This document shows positions 43,901 to 56,830 of a DNA stretch of 64,000 nucleotides, piece after piece (the first letter of the stretch is position 1; each line of letters opens with the position of its first letter). Below the pieces are notes generated by a model. It searched no databases. It saw only the letters and a list, made by a program, of their open reading frames with translations, and was not told where the DNA came from. The position numbers and the translations under genes were made by a program. Source of the DNA: Megalonaias nervosa (Eukaryota > Mollusca > Bivalvia > Unionida > Unionidae); NCBI GenBank assembly GCA_016617855.1, contig JAECUM010001133.1, forward strand, positions 62,001-126,000. The letters run 5' to 3'.

Positions 43901-45489
43901 AAGATCATTTCAATGCAGCAATTAAAAGAAATGGTCTTATCCTGAATTCCTGTAAATTCTTTTCAGCTGATAGAGCATTACTCCCATTGAAGGACTGTTA
44001 TTATATTAACAAAGTGATTTTTGTATGTTTCTTCATAGAATCCCCCCACCCCAACACTTCATAACAATACACCTTAAAGGATAGCTGAGCAAGAAAATGA
44101 AGTGCTCCTGTAAATGCATGTCCGTTTATTTCAAGAAATTATGAGTGTATAGAATAAGAAGTTCTAAATTGCAGACATAACGATGCAACAGTTATGTATT
44201 TTAACAGCTATTTCCATATCAACACACTCTGCTCATTAGATCTTGGTATTGAGAATATTCAAGATTAACAAACTATGTCATGGGAAGATGTATTGCAAGA
44301 AATTTCAGCTGCCATATTTGACTGAACTGTCAATTCGAGGTAAGTTTATTTAATGTATGCATATTTGAAGAGTTTCACACAAAAATACTTAGTGCATCAA
44401 AGTCAAGGGGCTCACAGAGTATTCTCGCTATTAAATATTTGTCTCGAGTGCCACTGATAACTTCAAACACCTCAACTGACCACTGAAATTTATTGGTTTA
44501 GGTGTTTGAAGACATTGTCATACAATACCCAAACAAAGATAACTGATTAGCCAATAATCTGTCATCTCCTGGTAAACACCATCATTTACCTGGAAGGTTT
44601 GATTAATACAGAATTTAAAGCAAAATGTACCTTCATTTGAAGCGATAATCCATCATATCAACTTAAAATTTCCAGAATGCATCACTTCTGATGACAGGTT
44701 GTAGGGGGTGATATTGGTGGCATGGAAGGCTCAGGTGATAATATATTTTGTTGGGCCAGAGTGGAAAACATAACTGGAGTGCCTTTATTTATTCATGTTG
44801 CCATTTTATAATAATTACACCAAAACAACAATATTGCTGTGAAATATGAAAAGATGATAAATATCTCAAAGCCAAATAGTTGAATAAAGGTGAGAATTGT
44901 CATTTCAATACCTTGTTTACTTATTTTATATAGCAATCGACATTAGAAGAAATGTGAACCTAATGAAATGTAATTATTGAAATGTATATGAGCTGTGCAA
45001 CTGAGAATACTTTTCTAATACCTTTGTATATCAACACGAATATTTCATTACATGTATTCACACATTAACAAAACGTAACTTCTCAATAATTATGTAATGA
45101 AGTTGATGCAAAATAAGTGTACTGAAAATAATTTATTTCAAAAACTAAAGTATCTTTTATTTGTAGAATCAATGCAGTTTATGCACATAACTTATGAAAA
45201 GACGGTCAGAATTTTGTTCCTTCCTGTGGCGAGTGACGTTGCAAAAGACTTGAACTTTTGCAAGTGGAATGTGTGGCTTTATCATTATAGAAAGAATCAG
45301 GGTATGGAATTACATGGGTTATGGAATTACAGTAAAGAAGAGAAAGAAAAAGCAGTAGGAACAGCATGTATCAAAGTCAGCTTTCTAGGTGTTAAACTGA
45401 TGCCATTCCGGTATTAGATGCAAAGCAAAACCCAACAGCCAGTTGTTGAGAGAATAGTGGAGGTTCATTATTTGTTGCTATCTATAAAC
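43901..45489. other. Intergenic, nothing recognised
   Basis: There is an AT-rich stretch with a 106-codon ORF at 45097-45417 that resembles no family I know. No repeat is evident. Confidence 0.5.
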
Positions 45490-45833
45490 CAAATCTTTTA
45501 TTAACAAGTGTAGACCTGTGTATTAGGAGCCTTGCCTTATAATATACTAACCTGTGTACAAAGTAAAATAATCTATTTTTCTATACTGAACAGCTTCATA
45601 TTTTTGCATGACGTGTGTCTATTATGTATTAAGCTCATGTAGCATTGTACACAGTTGTTATTTGTTTATAAATGGTATTCCTTGACATCTGATGAAAAAC
45701 CAATTACATCTCATAGTACTACAAATAAAATTTGGCTTAAAAATTCCAAGCTTTCCAAAAATCTTACACAGGTTAGTATATTATAAGGCAAGGCTCCTAA
45801 TACACAGGTCTACACTTGTTAATAAAAGATTTG
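45490..45833. repeat. Perfect 69-bp inverted repeat with 206-bp spacer
   Basis: The left arm 45490-45558 (caaatcttttattaacaagt ... cctgtgta) is the exact reverse complement of the right arm 45765-45833. Similarity continues weakly outside the arms. This resembles a foldback element or a recent inverted duplication. Confidence 0.95.
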
Positions 45834-47136
45834 TTTGTGGATAAACAAGCTGTTTCATCCATTTGAAGGTAGAGATGATAAAGTTAACAAAGTGGATGAA
45901 TTCACCGAGTCACAAATGAAACTTTCAAACAAGCACAACGAACAAAAATGATATTCGCAATGTCCACAATAAATGTAAGACAGTATCGAAAATACCATGC
46001 TGATAATTTAAACAGTTATTTAGGAGAAATGTTCAAAACTTTTTATAAATAGAATGATTCAGATTATGACCAGTGCTTTATAGGGTCTACAGCATATTGA
46101 TACCATGGGCTATCGCATATGTACCATTTTACAAGTTAGTCAAAATACTAAATTTGAAAGAAAAAAAATGGAACTGAAGGTTTTTGGTAGAAAATAAAGA
46201 GTTTCAGAGCCAATAAGCCAATATAAAAGGTCTTATTTCTGCTAGCTGTCACACAGTAGCTGCTTTGCAAATTTCCCCATTTAAGATTTTGATACAATGT
46301 TTGTATTTTGAGTAGCAATAGAAGGTATACACGTCATGTACTTAGCAGGGGTCCCTCCAGCACAGCGCATGCAAGCAAAAGGGCATAGACATGCATCTTC
46401 CTTAGCTGGTAATAAGAATGGCAGTAAAATGTACTTATAATTTTGCATCTTGAATTTCCTCCAAATTAACTTTCTTAGTTCTGCAAATACGCCTTACATT
46501 GCCCATTTCATGGATTCCAAAATCTGATACACACTGCAAAATTGTACTGTAATTTCGACTGCATTTTTCAAAAGAAATCACATTCTTCTTACTCCACTCA
46601 AAATGAAATGACTTTGATATTCCATAGCATCTTTTGATAATTTCAATTAAAAGAATTAATGTTTTTCGCACATTATGTTTCTAACAATCAATGATGGAAC
46701 AGAGGTACAGTTGATTCAATGCCAGTCCACTGCTCAAATTACATTGACATCATACGGAATTGAATTGGCCAATAAATCCAGTCCGTCAAAAGCAGAAAAG
46801 CAAAACGAGTTGGATCAACAGAAAAAACAAAATCCATCTATTCCAAACCAACTGGTAAAGCTGTTTCAATGCACATTCATTCACAATATGACTATAAATT
46901 TCAATTTTAAGTAGACCAAAAAAACATGAATTTTTAAACCTAATGTCGAGCATGCAACAAATTTCAAAAGGTTGCTGGCCAGTGCTGTGTGTATTAATAT
47001 TGTTACTGTGTACCGATGAATCTACAGCTGTGTATTTATTTTGGAATACAGCATAAATTCAATTATTATTTTTTGTTGTGTATTCTTTTTTATTATTAAG
47101 CCTTAGGTAGAAAAACAAAATGAGTATATAATAAAA
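45834..47136. other. Intergenic, nothing recognised
   Basis: AT-rich sequence with small ORFs on both strands (for example 46435-46671 and 46675-46914) that show no known domain. Confidence 0.5.
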
Positions 47137-47259
47137 AGGTTACTGCATTTGTATGGGAATATATTAACTTGTTTTTATGGACTAATACTGCATTCTGAAA
47201 ATCATGCAGTATTACTCAAAAAAACTTGTTCAAATTTTCCCATACAAATGCAGTAACCT
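47137..47259. repeat. Long hairpin: 57/56-bp arms, ~10-bp loop
   Basis: Arms 47137-47193 and 47204-47259 are inverted copies with a few mismatches. The outer part aggttactgcatttgtatgg is exact and the inner part actgcat/atgcagt is exact. The loop is tctgaaaatc. Confidence 0.9.
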
Positions 47260-49154
47260 AAAGTATGGTTCACTCTGATGTATACCTTCATTTTCCAACA
47301 GACTGAAGAAAAAGCTTGTACTGTAACAGCCATTGATAAGTGGCTTGTAGTGTGAACATGAACACGAGGTGCAAGCTGTGTGTTATTCTCACAATTCATG
47401 TTTTCATGATTACAGGCAAATGAGTTTGTTTGTATTCATGTTTGAGCACCATGGTCAGAAGCTCTCTCACTGTGAACATTCAAGAAGAAATAACTTTCAC
47501 TAATCAATATATACAACCAATGTAATTTACCTGAACGAAGTACATTTGGCTGAATTGAATACTTCTGATTTGCATATATACAGAAAGGGTCAGTGTTATG
47601 TGAATTTCATAATGTACTAAATCACAACTTCTTTTATCGATTATAGCACATTTAATAATTAAGATAAGGCACCACCAATACAATTTGTTGAGGAACTTAA
47701 ACAAGTCATGACATAGCTTACACAGGATAGATTCAAATGATTTTCAAAATTTATTTAAATGACATTAATAATTAATAATTAAAGTTTATGCATACCAGTT
47801 TTATGAATTTATCCTTTCCTTTATATAAATTTTATACTATCTCTTTCAAGGAAACAATTTTAACACACAACCAATATGAACCACTCATATATCATATCAA
47901 TTGATTGATACAAACTTGCAAATAATAGTTTTGTATAAAGTATTAATGAATAAATCTTGATTTTCAAACTTTTCTTTTAAAGAAAAGGTATTTATTTAAA
48001 ACTATGATTGATAATCTGAAAATAGCAATAAAATTTTCACTGGCAGTATGTGTCATATTCATTTGTCAAATACCAGGCACAGATTGAAACTAAATTTGTT
48101 TCGTAATGAAAACTGTCTATGATCTAATTGTTTAAAAATTGAGGTAAAAACTCAAATTACATAGCATGACTGTCCAAAAGCTAGAAAGCAAACTTTTAAG
48201 AAAATAATTGAGGGTGTCTGAAAATTCTGGTCAAAGATGATAGTTAACATGTTTTCATATAAACTCAAGACTATGGCATGTGATAAGAACACTATGTGAT
48301 CTAATTTGGAAATATAAAAATACCCAGTATGTGATTTCATTTGTGAACAGCAGCCACTTGCAACTACAAATGATCCTAAAATTGATACCAACTCAGCTGT
48401 TTGCTATAACAATACAAGGCATCAAACATGTGGGCCCAACTATCTTTCATCCCATCTTTTTAACAAATTTATAGTAGTAATGATGCTTGTGGCAAGAGGT
48501 TACTGAATTCGAAAATTGAAAAAATAACGACGGTGGTAATCTCAAATTATTTAAGGCTCAGCACAAACTCTTATCAAGTTAGACCATATCTAGGTGTAAA
48601 TGACACACCATCGTACTAAAATTTCCATACATGTAAATTGTGGACACAGTAGTTTAAACTCTGAAATTCAGATGGAAGAAGAAAACAACTCCCATTTGCC
48701 TGGAACCATGTTACCCTCAGAGACTTGAGAAGACTAAATTGTTTCAATAGTTAGAGGTTTCTATCTGGAGAGTTCTGAGTAACAAAGCAAATTTGTTTAG
48801 TTTGCTTGATTCTAAATTCATATCCCGTACTTTCATACAGAAAATGTATTCCTATTCATAAATGTGAATATCGGATGCAACAGAACCTCTTCTCAGTATA
48901 CAAACATGAATTTTGTATGCAAATCCCTTACTTGGATGAATGGCCATACCCCTTCTAAATAAATTATCTCAAATATTGTGATTACAGTTTTATTTATTGT
49001 GTACGCTTTATTCCATGGATTTCATGGTTGCAAATCAAGAACTGAAATAACAATTCATTCCCGTTAATGCCATTTCAGTCAGAAGCATAATTACAGACAA
49101 AAGTATAAATAAATGAAAAATGACACACACAAAGATACATGAATTTAAAGTAAC
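47260..49154. other. Intergenic, nothing recognised
   Basis: AT-rich sequence without clear repeats or coding signals. Confidence 0.6.
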
Positions 49155-49795
49155 CTCAACACTGTATGAAGCATGTTGACAGGATCGATTTATAGATCCA
49201 ATACGGATATTGTATGAAGCATGTTGACAGGATCAATTTATAGATCCCTATGTGGACACTGTATGAAGTGTTGATAGGATCAATTATTAGATCCCAATAA
49301 AGACACTGTATGAAGTGTGCTGACAGGATTAATTAATAGATCCCAATAAAGACACTGTATGAAGCATGTTGACAGGATCAATTAATAGATTCCCAATAAA
49401 GACACTGTATGAAGTGTGTTGACAGGATCAATTAATAGATCCCAATAAAGACACTGTATGAAGCATGTTGACAGGATCAATTAATAGATCCCAATCAAGA
49501 CACTGTATGAAGCATGTTGACAGGATCAATTAATAGATCCCAATCAAGACACTGTATGAAGCGTGTTGACAGGATCAATTAATAGATCCCAATCAAGACA
49601 CTGTATGAAGCGTGTTGACAGGATCAATTAATAGATCCCAATAAAGACACTGTATGAAGCGTGTTGACAGGATCAGTTTACAGATCCCAATAAGGACACT
49701 GTATGAAGCGTGTTGACAGGATCAGTTTACAGATCCCAATAAGGACACTGTATGAAGCGTGTTGACAGGGTCAGTTTATAGATCCCTATACCGAC
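49155..49795 (+). repeat. 49-bp tandem array (~13 copies)
   Basis: The unit contains gacactgtatgaagcgtgtt, gacaggatcaattaatagat and cccaataaa. Neighbouring copies share variants (cccaatcaa in the middle, cagtttacagatcccaataa at the end), which points to local homogenisation. Confidence 0.95.
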
Positions 49796-50423
49796 AATGG
49801 CATGGAGTTGTGATTAGACTTTCTGGCTGACCAACAAATTATGAAGGGCTTGGAAGGTATTAAAATCAACAAAATATGAAAACTGTTATACTTTATTGGA
49901 ATAAATAGCATATACCAATACACAACATAATGGCAGCTCGATGTACAACAATCATTCGATTACCATCTTCTGCCTTGAAGCATACAGGTAAGCCAATACT
50001 ACAGGTGTTATGACTTATGTAGAAATGTCATGGATATGAAGAACAGAAATGTCTCAGAGATGTTAGAAATACACAGCAGCGAGTGAGAAGTGCCATGTAC
50101 ATGCTGAGACTCTTCATTGGTTGTTGATTTATCATTTCATCACCTAAACTTGATGTAAAAACACATGGCCTGTAAAGTATAGACCAAGTCCTTCATTCCA
50201 TTCTAATATTTCATGTCTATACTTCTAGCATTTAACACCACCTAAAAATTTCTCAAAAAGAATTCATTCAAACAACTTTCTGATGTATTTACAGAACAGA
50301 AATCAGTGATGATCATGAGTTGGATTTAGAAGCACTATGTAGCATGTATATGTATGTGTAGCTTAGCTAAAAATCATGAGGCAGACTGGTCTAGGCATAA
50401 ATAAGTTCACAATGACAAATTAA

Positions 50424-51332
50424 CCCTTTACCTCATCGAGTGTATGGCTTTGTAGGCAGTTGATATACATGTACCAAATATAACACCCGTTACCTATTTG
50501 ACTAAATGCTCATAGGCATGTCTGTTAACTGTTATAGCAGTGTAGTATATGTTATGTTTAACATCAATTTTAAAATTTTTACATTTTTGGTACACATGAA
50601 TGGAAATGTTTTAGTAAAATCTGATCTTTATAGACGTATAATTATTTTTCAATGAAGAAATTTGTATGTGCTTTAAAATCCTGAGAGAACTCATTCACCA
50701 TTCAAACAAGTGAAGCTGCCATTTCTCAACCTCGAAATCTACCAGTTCTTTGTCAACATCTACGTCACTAAATCATAAAAGCTCAGTGTTGCCTGCATCA
50801 ACATCAGAGCCTTTACCTAAGAAACTGAAGCTTTCTTAGTCGTGATTTTAAGCATCCAAACTCCAGAAAGTCCTTTCTGGAGAGTGGAGAATCCAAGACA
50901 GTTACTTTAAATAGCAGATTATGACTAGATCTTAAACAGCAATCACCTGATCTGACGTAATGGTCATTTACCTCAGTGAATGTAGTATCTAGCAGGGGGT
51001 TTTCCCTGAAGATGGCACTATAAAAACCAGCTCAACATGGCTGATGTTTACAGCAGGCATCCAAAGGCACTTACAAGAGAATGGGGTAGAGACATCCAAA
51101 CTCACTTCCATGCAAATCGGGTAGAGGCGTCCAAAAGCGCTTCGATAAGAATGGGGTAGAGACATCCAAACTCACTTCCATGCAAATCGGGTAGAGGCGT
51201 CCAAAAGCGCTTCGATAAGAATGGGGTAGAGGCATCCAAACTCACTTCCATGCAAATCGGGTAGAGGCGTCCAAAAGCGCTTCGATAAGAATGGGGTAGA
51301 GACATCCAAAGACACTCATATGAGGTAAAGGG
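50424..51332. mobile_element. Non-autonomous piggyBac-like element with TTAA duplications
   Basis: The element starts ccctttacctcatcgagtg and ends cactcatatgaggtaaaggg, an inverted repeat of about 20 bp. It is flanked by TTAA at 50420-50423 and 51333-51336. The TTAA target and CCC start are typical of piggyBac-type transposons. No transposase ORF is present. A 70-bp array fills its right end. Confidence 0.85.
51063..51310. repeat. 70-bp tandem array built from two ~35-bp half units
   Basis: About 3.5 copies contain gggtagaggcgtccaaaagc, gcttcgataagaatggggta and gagacatccaaactcacttc. Copies are almost identical and CpG-containing. The array lies in the right part of the piggyBac-like element. 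Confidence 0.93.
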
Positions 51333-51336
51333 TTAA

Positions 51337-52754
51337 ATAAAGTCCTGAATGGTAATAATTTTTCCTTAAAGGCTAAAACAAATTTGTTGAACCTAGCAGT
51401 AAGATAGGATAACAATAAGAATTAACCAGATCAAAAAGTCAAAATTAGGAAATGCTGGCAGAATAGCATGTCCACACACAGCGCAAGATAAATGGTGTCA
51501 ACATAATACATGTGACATCTGTAATTGATGTTCATTGATCAAATTATGAAAAATGAGAATTTCTTTTGAGTCATAAATGTACAGGAATAAGACTGAAGTA
51601 TCTCCTTTACAGGTATGGAATTAGTAATTTTGATACAGAGTATCACATTGCCTTAAAAACAAATACAAATTGACTGCCTTGATAATGTGACTGCCTTTTG
51701 CATTAGTAGCTTGAGGTATTTCAACCAAGACTATGTAATTGGGTGAAGAAAAATAAACAGCCTCTGATGAAATTGTAGTTCACATAACTGAGTATAAATA
51801 AACATCTCATTTATCCATTCTGTTTCTTATCTGATAACAAGTACAAAAATACACACACATGCACACATAATAATAAATTTATGTAATATTCCTGCATTCA
51901 TAAATTTAACTAGTAATAATAACCCATTAACCTATCAGTCCTCACTGACTCATTTCAACTTAAAATTTTTTGTCTAAATCAAAAGACCTGCATCATGCAT
52001 GCATGGCATAAATGGATGAACTGCTAGCCCCTAATTTTAGCTAAGGTAACAATTACTCTCTGTGTAAACAATAAAAGTAATAAATCACTTTAACATATAC
52101 AATAAATAGAATAACAAGATTATTACATGATTCCCATGCTTTTCTACTGGCCGACATGTCATGTGATTTGTAATATTTCATGATACTGCAATGTCATGAC
52201 ATGATAAATATTTTTATGTTGAGATGCCCTTGAAAACCCATTTTCATTTTATACCAAAATAAAAGATACAGAATGCTTTAGGTTAACAGGATGTTTTACG
52301 AACCTGTGCACCATTCCCACTGACCTGCACTTCACTACAGTCTCTATAAGACTTACTGGTCCATAAAATTTCATGTTTACCTCAGCAAAGGTCAATAACT
52401 GTATAATATTCTCCGACTATACAAAACATTCCTGTCCTGCTTTACAATCATAGTATCATCTGGATTTCTCGCATCCTATACATGAATTTTTTATCTTTGA
52501 CTAGTCCCCTGGTGCCTAGTGTAGGAATCGTATACTCATCTTCTGTTCCACATCAACTCTTTCCATTACCTGAAAATGACATAGATGTTAAGAAAATATT
52601 TAGTTATTGTCAAGAAATTCAAAATAAATGTTTCCTCCAGAGTGACAGTAAACAACAGTATGTTAGATACAATATGGTATTAGAATTAAATATAATTAAA
52701 ATTACAAAATGTGGCCATGAAACAGCAAGACACCCAGGCAGGTCTGATATAAAT
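51337..52754. other. Intergenic, nothing recognised
   Basis: AT-rich sequence with a short CA run near 51852 and no gene. Confidence 0.6.
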
Positions 52755-52965
52755 AACTAGTCGGACATCACACTGAATGCCAATGCCAGAGTAGGTCTGA
52801 CATCAATAACCAATCTGACATAGCACTAAATACCAATGCCAGAGCAATCAGTGGAGAAATCAACTGTCCTGATATAATGATGGATGCCAATGCCAGAGAA
52901 ATAGTAAAGAAATCAACTTGTCTGAGATAACACTGAATGCCAATGCCAGGGAAATTGGAGAAGAA
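52755..52965. repeat. Degenerate ~60-bp tandem repeat (3-4 copies)
   Basis: Copies share gaatgccaatgccaga and gaaatcaac. Confidence 0.75.
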
Positions 52966-53329
52966 ATCAAGTTTAGTTGGGTATTTTCTGTCAGATTTCT
53001 TCAAATTCTTTTGACTGGTGATAAAAAATCTGAAGGTTTCTCCACTATCTTCAGTGATATTTAATGGCAGATCATCATCAGCATATGTTATGCCTTCACT
53101 TTAATGATGGCTATTGCGACACCTTCTGTCTGTACATTAACACATCTCCTAAAATGCTGGGTGGAAATTCATGCAATTTTGTAGTCATGTCGTTAATGGC
53201 AACCATCTGCAAGAAGGATGTCATGCTTAGTTCAAACCCAGAATCCCTGGTAAGGGGTCAAAGATCAGTTATAAAACATTTAAATGACAATGGCATTTTC
53301 TTAGTTTTCTGATCAAACTATGCATGCAG

Positions 53330-54300
53330 TTATAGCAATAAATTTTGTATGAGGAAATACTGGGTCACTGTCTAGGGAAAGTTGGGGGTGAGTGCCTGTT
53401 GTTTCCAACAAGTATATAAAAGGTTTTTCTGTATTTAAGAACAACCTGCCATATTGGCCAGCTGATCTGCATCACCTATACAAATTTTTCTGTACCTCAT
53501 TCAAAGATGCTTTCTGTCAAATTCTGATCAAAATTTTTAATAAATTTTTTAAAAAGATGTGGTCAAAAGTTTTCTACATTTAGCAATGCAGCCATACTGG
53601 ACTGCATATCAGTATCAGTTGTGTAAACTTAAAGAAAGCTTTCATGCCAGAATACTTTCTATCAAATTGGGTCAATTTCTGTTAATTTTTTGGAAGAAGT
53701 CATTTAAATGTATTTTCTTTTTGTAGTTTAGGCTGCCATATTGAACAAATGATCAGCATTATCTTTGTAAAACTGAAAGGTCTCCATACCAGAATGTTTT
53801 CATAAACTTCTGTTTGTTTTGTGTTTTTTTAAATTAACTCACACAAATTTTTTTTTCTACTTTTAGTACTGTGGCAATATTTGATGGTTGATTAGCATCA
53901 TCTGTAAACAAATGCAAAGACCTTCAAGCCATGGTTCAGATGTGGTCAAATTCTGTTAAATGGCTTCTGAGTACAGGTTATTTCAAGAATGGTCTATTTT
54001 TTATTCTGGCAAACACATTTCATGACTGATAGCATAAAAGTGAAAGGATTCCATGCCAGGATGCTTTCTGTTCAGTTTGATCAGGTTCTAAAGACTGATT
54101 TTGAAAAAGTCACTTAAAGGTTTATCTTTTTTGAGTATTGGTGGTGATATTTTGACGACAGATCTCATCATTTCCAAACAGATTTGAAAAAACCTTTATG
54201 CCAGGCTGCTTCATACTAAATTGATTCAAATTTTGACATTTTTGAGAAAAAGTCATTCCTAAGCTTTTCAATAGAATTTTTCATTATTGTTTTATGGGAC
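53330..54300 (-). repeat. Interspersed repeat family D (antisense)
   Basis: Pieces such as gatcagcatcatctgtaaac, ccatgccagaatgctttctgt and tttttgaaaaagtcacttaaa are complements of family D at 7030-8480. Five or so units are present. Confidence 0.7.
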
Positions 54301-55213
54301 ATGGCCATATTTTAATATCACATAACATTGTTCCATTGTGGGAATAGTATCACAATAAAACTGTATTCATGCACATTTACTGAAAATGTCATTTATTTGC
54401 ACAAGTACCTAATTTCACAGTGCATTGCTGTGAAACAATATATTTGGTGAATTTGGTATGCTAAAGCATCATTGCATTTATCAATCAGGCTTTTTCCATG
54501 TTATTTTGGACTGATTAATTTGTTCTTTAACCTTTTCTGAATCATTTAACTACTTTTGTCAAACGGTCTACAGACAAAATTTTTCATTCAAGAATTTGGC
54601 CTTTTTAATCATTTTAGCCAAAATAAGTCTTAATTTTCATACCTTCACTTATGTTCATGTATTTTTCCTCAGCTAATTATTTAAAGTTTTTATGAAAAAA
54701 TCATGTTAGTATGTACATAAGTGAAAATATAAATGTCACAAATGAACCAATTAAATAAGTAATGAAATAATTATATTAAATAATCAAATAATAATAACAA
54801 CATTCTCTTCTATACACCAATGTCATATTTTGAAATAAACTGAAGCTGTAAAGAGTGAAAATATTTTGAATACAAAATGTTAGTTTATTCACAATATTAT
54901 TGTTATAGTGCAAAAATTTGTCTGCACTGGGTAACAAATAACATAAAAAACAAATATACTGTCATCCATACTGAATTTGGCTACATTCTGACATTCAAAT
55001 ACAAGTGATGCCAGCTTCCTACATGGCCATGAGTTTATTACAAAAGAAATATAAAATCAGAAGAAAACAAAAAAACAACTACAGGTGTCAAAAATAATGA
55101 TCCCAACAGCTGTCAGATCCATTCCCTCAAATTTTATTGCATTCATGTTTCACTGGTAACTGTAAAGACCTTGAAATAAATAAATTCCTCCCATAAATTG
55201 TATAACAAAATCA
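54301..55213. other. Intergenic, nothing recognised
   Basis: Very AT-rich sequence. It may include the 3' end of the CHP-like transcript, but no polyadenylation site can be assigned. Confidence 0.5.
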
Positions 55214-55409
55214 GGGCTGTTCCATTTAAACATACATGGTACCCAGGGAAGGTAGTTTTTTAAAAATATATGCCAGGGCATTTTGATTTCACAGAGTTCA
55301 CAGAGTTCATATTAAAACGACAAGACAATTCAAAATTGTATCTATGGGTGAGTACCCCACTTTAAAAGTGCCTTCCCTGGGTCCCATGTATGTTTTAATG
55401 GAACAGCCC
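55214..55409. mobile_element. MITE, copy 2 (same family as 20245-20433)
   Basis: The ends match copy 1 nearly throughout (gggctgttccatttaaacat; ttttaatggaacagccc). It is flanked by tca on both sides, suggesting a 3-bp target duplication. Confidence 0.92.
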
Positions 55410-55769
55410 TCACACAAATTAAAACACTATTCCAATCATTGCATTTTTTTAATTTTCAAGAAAATGTGAAAATGTAATCATTTTATCCAGATCTGCTTTT
55501 TAGTTTGTGATGATATACCAAGGAAGTATACAAATGTGACAAATGAAACCAAACTGTCTTTCAATTAGGTGATTCTCTAATGACTTGGACATTTTTATCT
55601 CATATTCAGACAGAGAATTGGTCACTTTCTGAACTTAGTTTTTTAAAGTCTGAAAACTGCTTTTAAATAAATTTTCAAGATGATTTTCACAATATGGACA
55701 GTGAAATTAGTGGACCAAAGAGTATCCTGCAATTCTGATGTAACTGTTTACTATAGTGTTTGGGAGTTA

Positions 55770-56290
55770 ACATTTAAAGCTTCCTAATGACAAAATAAGT
55801 ATGTGCAGTTTTGCCTTTTCTTATTCAGTCACAATTTACCAATTCTGCTAATAAGTTTTTGAGAAAAAGTCATTTTAAGGTTTTTCAACTTCAAATAACA
55901 GTGGTCATATTTAATGGTGACTTGGCATCATTTGTACAACCTTTTTTAAAGCTTTATGTCAAGATGCCTAATGTTCAAATTGCACTAAATGGGTGTTGAG
56001 AAGTGGTTTTAAGGTTTTTTTCTACTGTTAGTATAGGTGCCCATATTCAATGGCCGATCAGCATCATTCTGCAAATTTTTACTATTAAACTGGGTCAAAT
56101 TCTGATGAGGGTCTATTGGAGAAAAAGTTGTGCAAAGGGTTATCTACTTTTAGTAACAGTGTTTCTGATGGCACACCAGACAAATCATTTGTACAACATG
56201 TTTAAAGGTCTTTATGCCAGAAAGCACCCTGCCAAATTTCGCTGAATCTGGTTTAGTGGTTTTGAAAATAAGTTTGAAAAAAAAAAGGAT
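55770..56290 (-). repeat. Interspersed repeat family D (antisense)
   Basis: Units contain tttgagaaaaagtcatttta, ggcatcatttgtacaac and ctttatgccagaaagc. Confidence 0.65.
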
Positions 56291-56749
56291 ATATTGAGAG
56301 AAAATGGATAAATCATAAAGATCACAGTACCATACCAATAACTCACTTGAAATTATGGCCAGACAAGCTAAAAACTATGGCCAACAAATGTTCTGGCATC
56401 TTTGAATGTTTCCTTCTAAATTAAGGAAAATTCATCAGTACCATGTATGGCTAATTACAACAACTTAAAATCTTTTGTCTATATTTAAATATTTTCTTCA
56501 CCTCTATCATACAGTGTAAAATCCATGTTACAGGTATTATGTATGCCAATGACCTTGAAAAAATGGACACAAAATGTTGCTGCCACTGCTGTCCCAGGAG
56601 TGGGATACCTGTCTTGCATATAGTCACCTGTCCAAGCCAAAATGATAGGGACACAATGCTTTCATATGTCTCCTGGCAGTGCTTAACACTTCCTTCAACA
56701 TACTATTATGAATTACAACATAATTAATGACAGATGTAGATGATAAAAC

Positions 56750-56830
56750 CTTGGCAAACTCTTCAAATGAGATCATCTTATCTCCATCCAGGTCAGCTTC
56801 CACAATGGTCCTGTCTGCTATGCTACATAA
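56750..56830 (-). CDS. CHP-like exon (EF-hand 4)
   Basis: The 81 bp start in phase 0 after ctcttgcag and encode LCSIADRTIVEADLDGDKMI followed by SFEEFAK. The expected family border lies after this Lys, where the sequence offers AAG|gtttta, a weak donor. Without splicing there, the frame stays open for 42 more codons to a stop at 56624, giving an unrelated tail that starts VLSSTSVINYV. Confidence 0.9.

Noticed and set aside
45097..45417. 106-codon plus-strand ORF
   Set aside because: It resembles no known family, lacks neighbouring exon signals and sits in AT-rich intergenic sequence.
49950..49980. Minus-strand reading RQKMVIE-stop, reminiscent of the CHP C-terminus
   Set aside because: Only QKM matches. 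It lies 6.8 kb from the last CHP exon and no good acceptor or upstream match supports it.
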